Origin: UBA1181 sp045601045
Lineage (GTDB): Bacteria; Bacteroidota; Bacteroidia; Bacteroidales; Paludibacteraceae
Length of the DNA: 64,000 bases
Assembly: GCA_045601045.1 (NCBI GenBank)
Contig: JAZRZA010000014.1
Coordinates: forward strand, 27,018-91,017
Direction: 5' to 3'
Positions 62,858 through 64,000 of the stretch are shown here, in pieces. Position 1 is the stretch's first letter, and each line of letters starts with the position of its first letter. A program made the translations under genes and the position numbers. Below the pieces are notes generated by a model. The model was not told where the DNA came from. It saw only the letters and a list, made by a program, of their open reading frames with translations, and did no database searches.

Positions 62858-63895
62858 ATGTATTATTTGCCAACAAATGCGATTTGTAAACTCCACCTCT
62901 CGGAGCTACACCTCTATGGTGCAAAGCGACTGGGTATGCGTAGCAGCAACCTGCTGGTTGCATCAACGAATGGCGAAAATTCCACCCAAGAAGTAAGCAC
63001 AGGTGAGAAGCGTTACGAGTTGACCAACCATTTGGGTAACGTACTTGCAGTGGTATCGGGTAATAAGGCAACTGATGGTTCCGCCCAGATTCTCAGCCTC
63101 ACGGATTACTATCCGTTCGGTATGGAGATGGATGGGAGGAAGTATTCGAAGTTAACAGCAGATGGAGGGTATAGGTATGGGTTTAATGGATATGAGAAGG
63201 AATTCGACTTGGCGAACGATGTTTACACTACCGATTATAGACTGTTGGATACACGAATCGGCAGATGGTTGAGTGTGGATCCGTTGGCTGATAAATATGC
63301 GGGGATGAGCCCGTATAACTATTGCGCAGGGAATCCGGTGTTAATGATGGACCCAGATGGGAGGGATGGCTATGAATGCACCTATACAAATACAAAAGGA
63401 GAAGAAACAGTTGGGTATGTTTGGATTGACAATAAGAGCGATAAGGAGTTCGCCTTTGAGATTACTCCTGAAATGAGTAAAAGATGGAATGAGCCCACAA
63501 CGATAGATAATGTGGGTTCTTACAAGTTTCTTAGGATTACAGACGATAGAGAAAAATGGAATGAGGCTACAACAATAAGAAAGGCGAATATCGCGGGTCT
63601 TTCTGTATTATGTCCTAATATAAACAAAGAAGATATTGAAAACGATGTAAGGTTGTATAAAGAAGATAATCCTCTTTTTACTAAAGAATCCAAGTTAAAT
63701 AATGGAGATAAATATATATCAGGTTGGGAAGGTGCATATAATAGTGAAACGAATGCTTATGATAGTTTTCAATCAAAAGAAATATTAGAAACTGGTTTTT
63801 CTTTAAAATTTTATAATACGAAAGGGGGACAGAAAGATGTTAATTCTTTAGGAATTATTAGAAGCTGTTTAAATTTTTCTAAAATATTTTGTTAA
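62858..63895 (+). pseudogene. C-terminal part of an RHS-repeat polymorphic toxin, interrupted by an IS
   Basis: 345 residues. RHS features: YELTNHLGNVLAVVSG, DYYPFGMEM, YRYGFNGYEKEFD, TRIGRWLSVDPLADKY and the boundary motif MMDPDGRDG near residue 170. After this lies a toxin region of about 165 residues with no family I recognise. Full RHS proteins are far longer, so the N-terminal cage is missing; the frame is open upstream without homology. The last ~11 codons (RSCLNFSKIFC) appear to be IS end sequence, so the native C-terminus is lost. Confidence 0.8.
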
Positions 63896-64000
63896 GCATC
63901 AGAAAACAGAAGGCTAATTGAATCATAGCCACTGCGGTTTCCGCATGAAACTCATAGTCGATAACCAGTCTTCTGAAGTTTTCCAACCATGCGAAGGATC
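63860..64000 (-). mobile_element. IS5-family insertion sequence, one end only
   Basis: The minus-strand frame encodes the C-terminus of an IS5-type transposase. The element edge is probably near 63860 at AGAAGCTGTTTAAATTT, preceded by TTA, which could be the target duplication. It continues past the window. Confidence 0.7.
63879..64000 (-). CDS. IS5-family transposase, C-terminal fragment (runs off window)
   Basis: 39 codons plus stop on the minus strand: SFAWLENFRRLVIDYEFHAE, then TAVAMIQLAFCFLMLNKIF. The FAWLxNFRRLxxDYE block carries the last catalytic Glu region of IS5-group DDE transposases. It overlaps the end of the RHS frame by 17 bases on the other strand. Confidence 0.85.
   Translation of the reverse strand, partial: SFAWLENFRRLVIDYEFHAETAVAMIQLAFCFLMLNKIF

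Overview
The window comes from a bacterium of the phylum Bacteroidota, most likely order Bacteroidales. The evidence is the recurrent promoter -7 box TAnnTTTG, Bacteroidales gene families (DUF2723, DUF6242-like lipoprotein, DUF4143 AAA ATPases, RHS fragments), type IX secretion sorting tails (types A and B), and gene neighbourhoods such as purD, pyrE plus SRPBCC, mreBCD-mrdA-rodA and sufBCD. I cannot resolve the genus from this sequence alone. The T9SS tails show that the cell should have a type IX secretion system, which is not encoded here.

Bases 1-51.8 kb are mostly ordinary chromosome with denser, less AT-rich coding. In order: the end of a DUF2723 membrane protein, a polysaccharide deacetylase, purD, two membrane proteins, a surface lipoprotein, a PfkB sugar kinase, pyrE with an SRPBCC partner, an EamA exporter, a Rieske-like lipoprotein whose histidines are replaced, an arginase-fold protein lacking two metal ligands, and a PHP phosphatase. 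Next is a four-part CHASE2 / WG-repeat-caspase / DUF4384 cluster followed by an orphan gene. Then come a rhamnogalacturonan lyase, a YgjP-like protease, tRNA-Phe, an M13 protease, purH, the rod-shape operon mreB-mreC-mreD-mrdA-rodA, rpoN, a PAP2-like membrane protein, an AddB-like nuclease, proA, tcdA, two large T9SS surface proteins, a flippase, an Lrp/AsnC regulator and sufBCD.

From about 51.8 kb to the right edge the sequence becomes AT-rich and fragmentary. This is an accessory island. It holds three AAA ATPases of the DUF4143 / DUF234 type (one truncated), an AlbA_2/HATPase regulator, candidate immunity genes (HEAT-like, DUF2019-like fragment, Imm52-like), a gene apparently broken at an 8-G tract, relics of LRR proteins and an OLD-type ATPase, and the C-terminal part of an RHS polymorphic toxin cut by an IS5-family insertion sequence that runs off the window.

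The most unusual feature is a 32-39 bp repeat in four same-orientation copies (52217, 52734, 55119, 58934) that divides the island into cassette-like blocks, one copy starting inside a stop codon. In addition, each AAA ATPase gene carries its own private repeat array at the promoter, two of them with an identical 33-bp period but unrelated sequence. A ~280 bp segment of the island is about 95% identical to the 3' part of the orphan gene at 16.3 kb. Together these suggest a recombining toxin/immunity and ATPase cassette locus with no recombinase in view. Identities, periods and motif positions were read by hand; family assignments are by recognition, not by database search.
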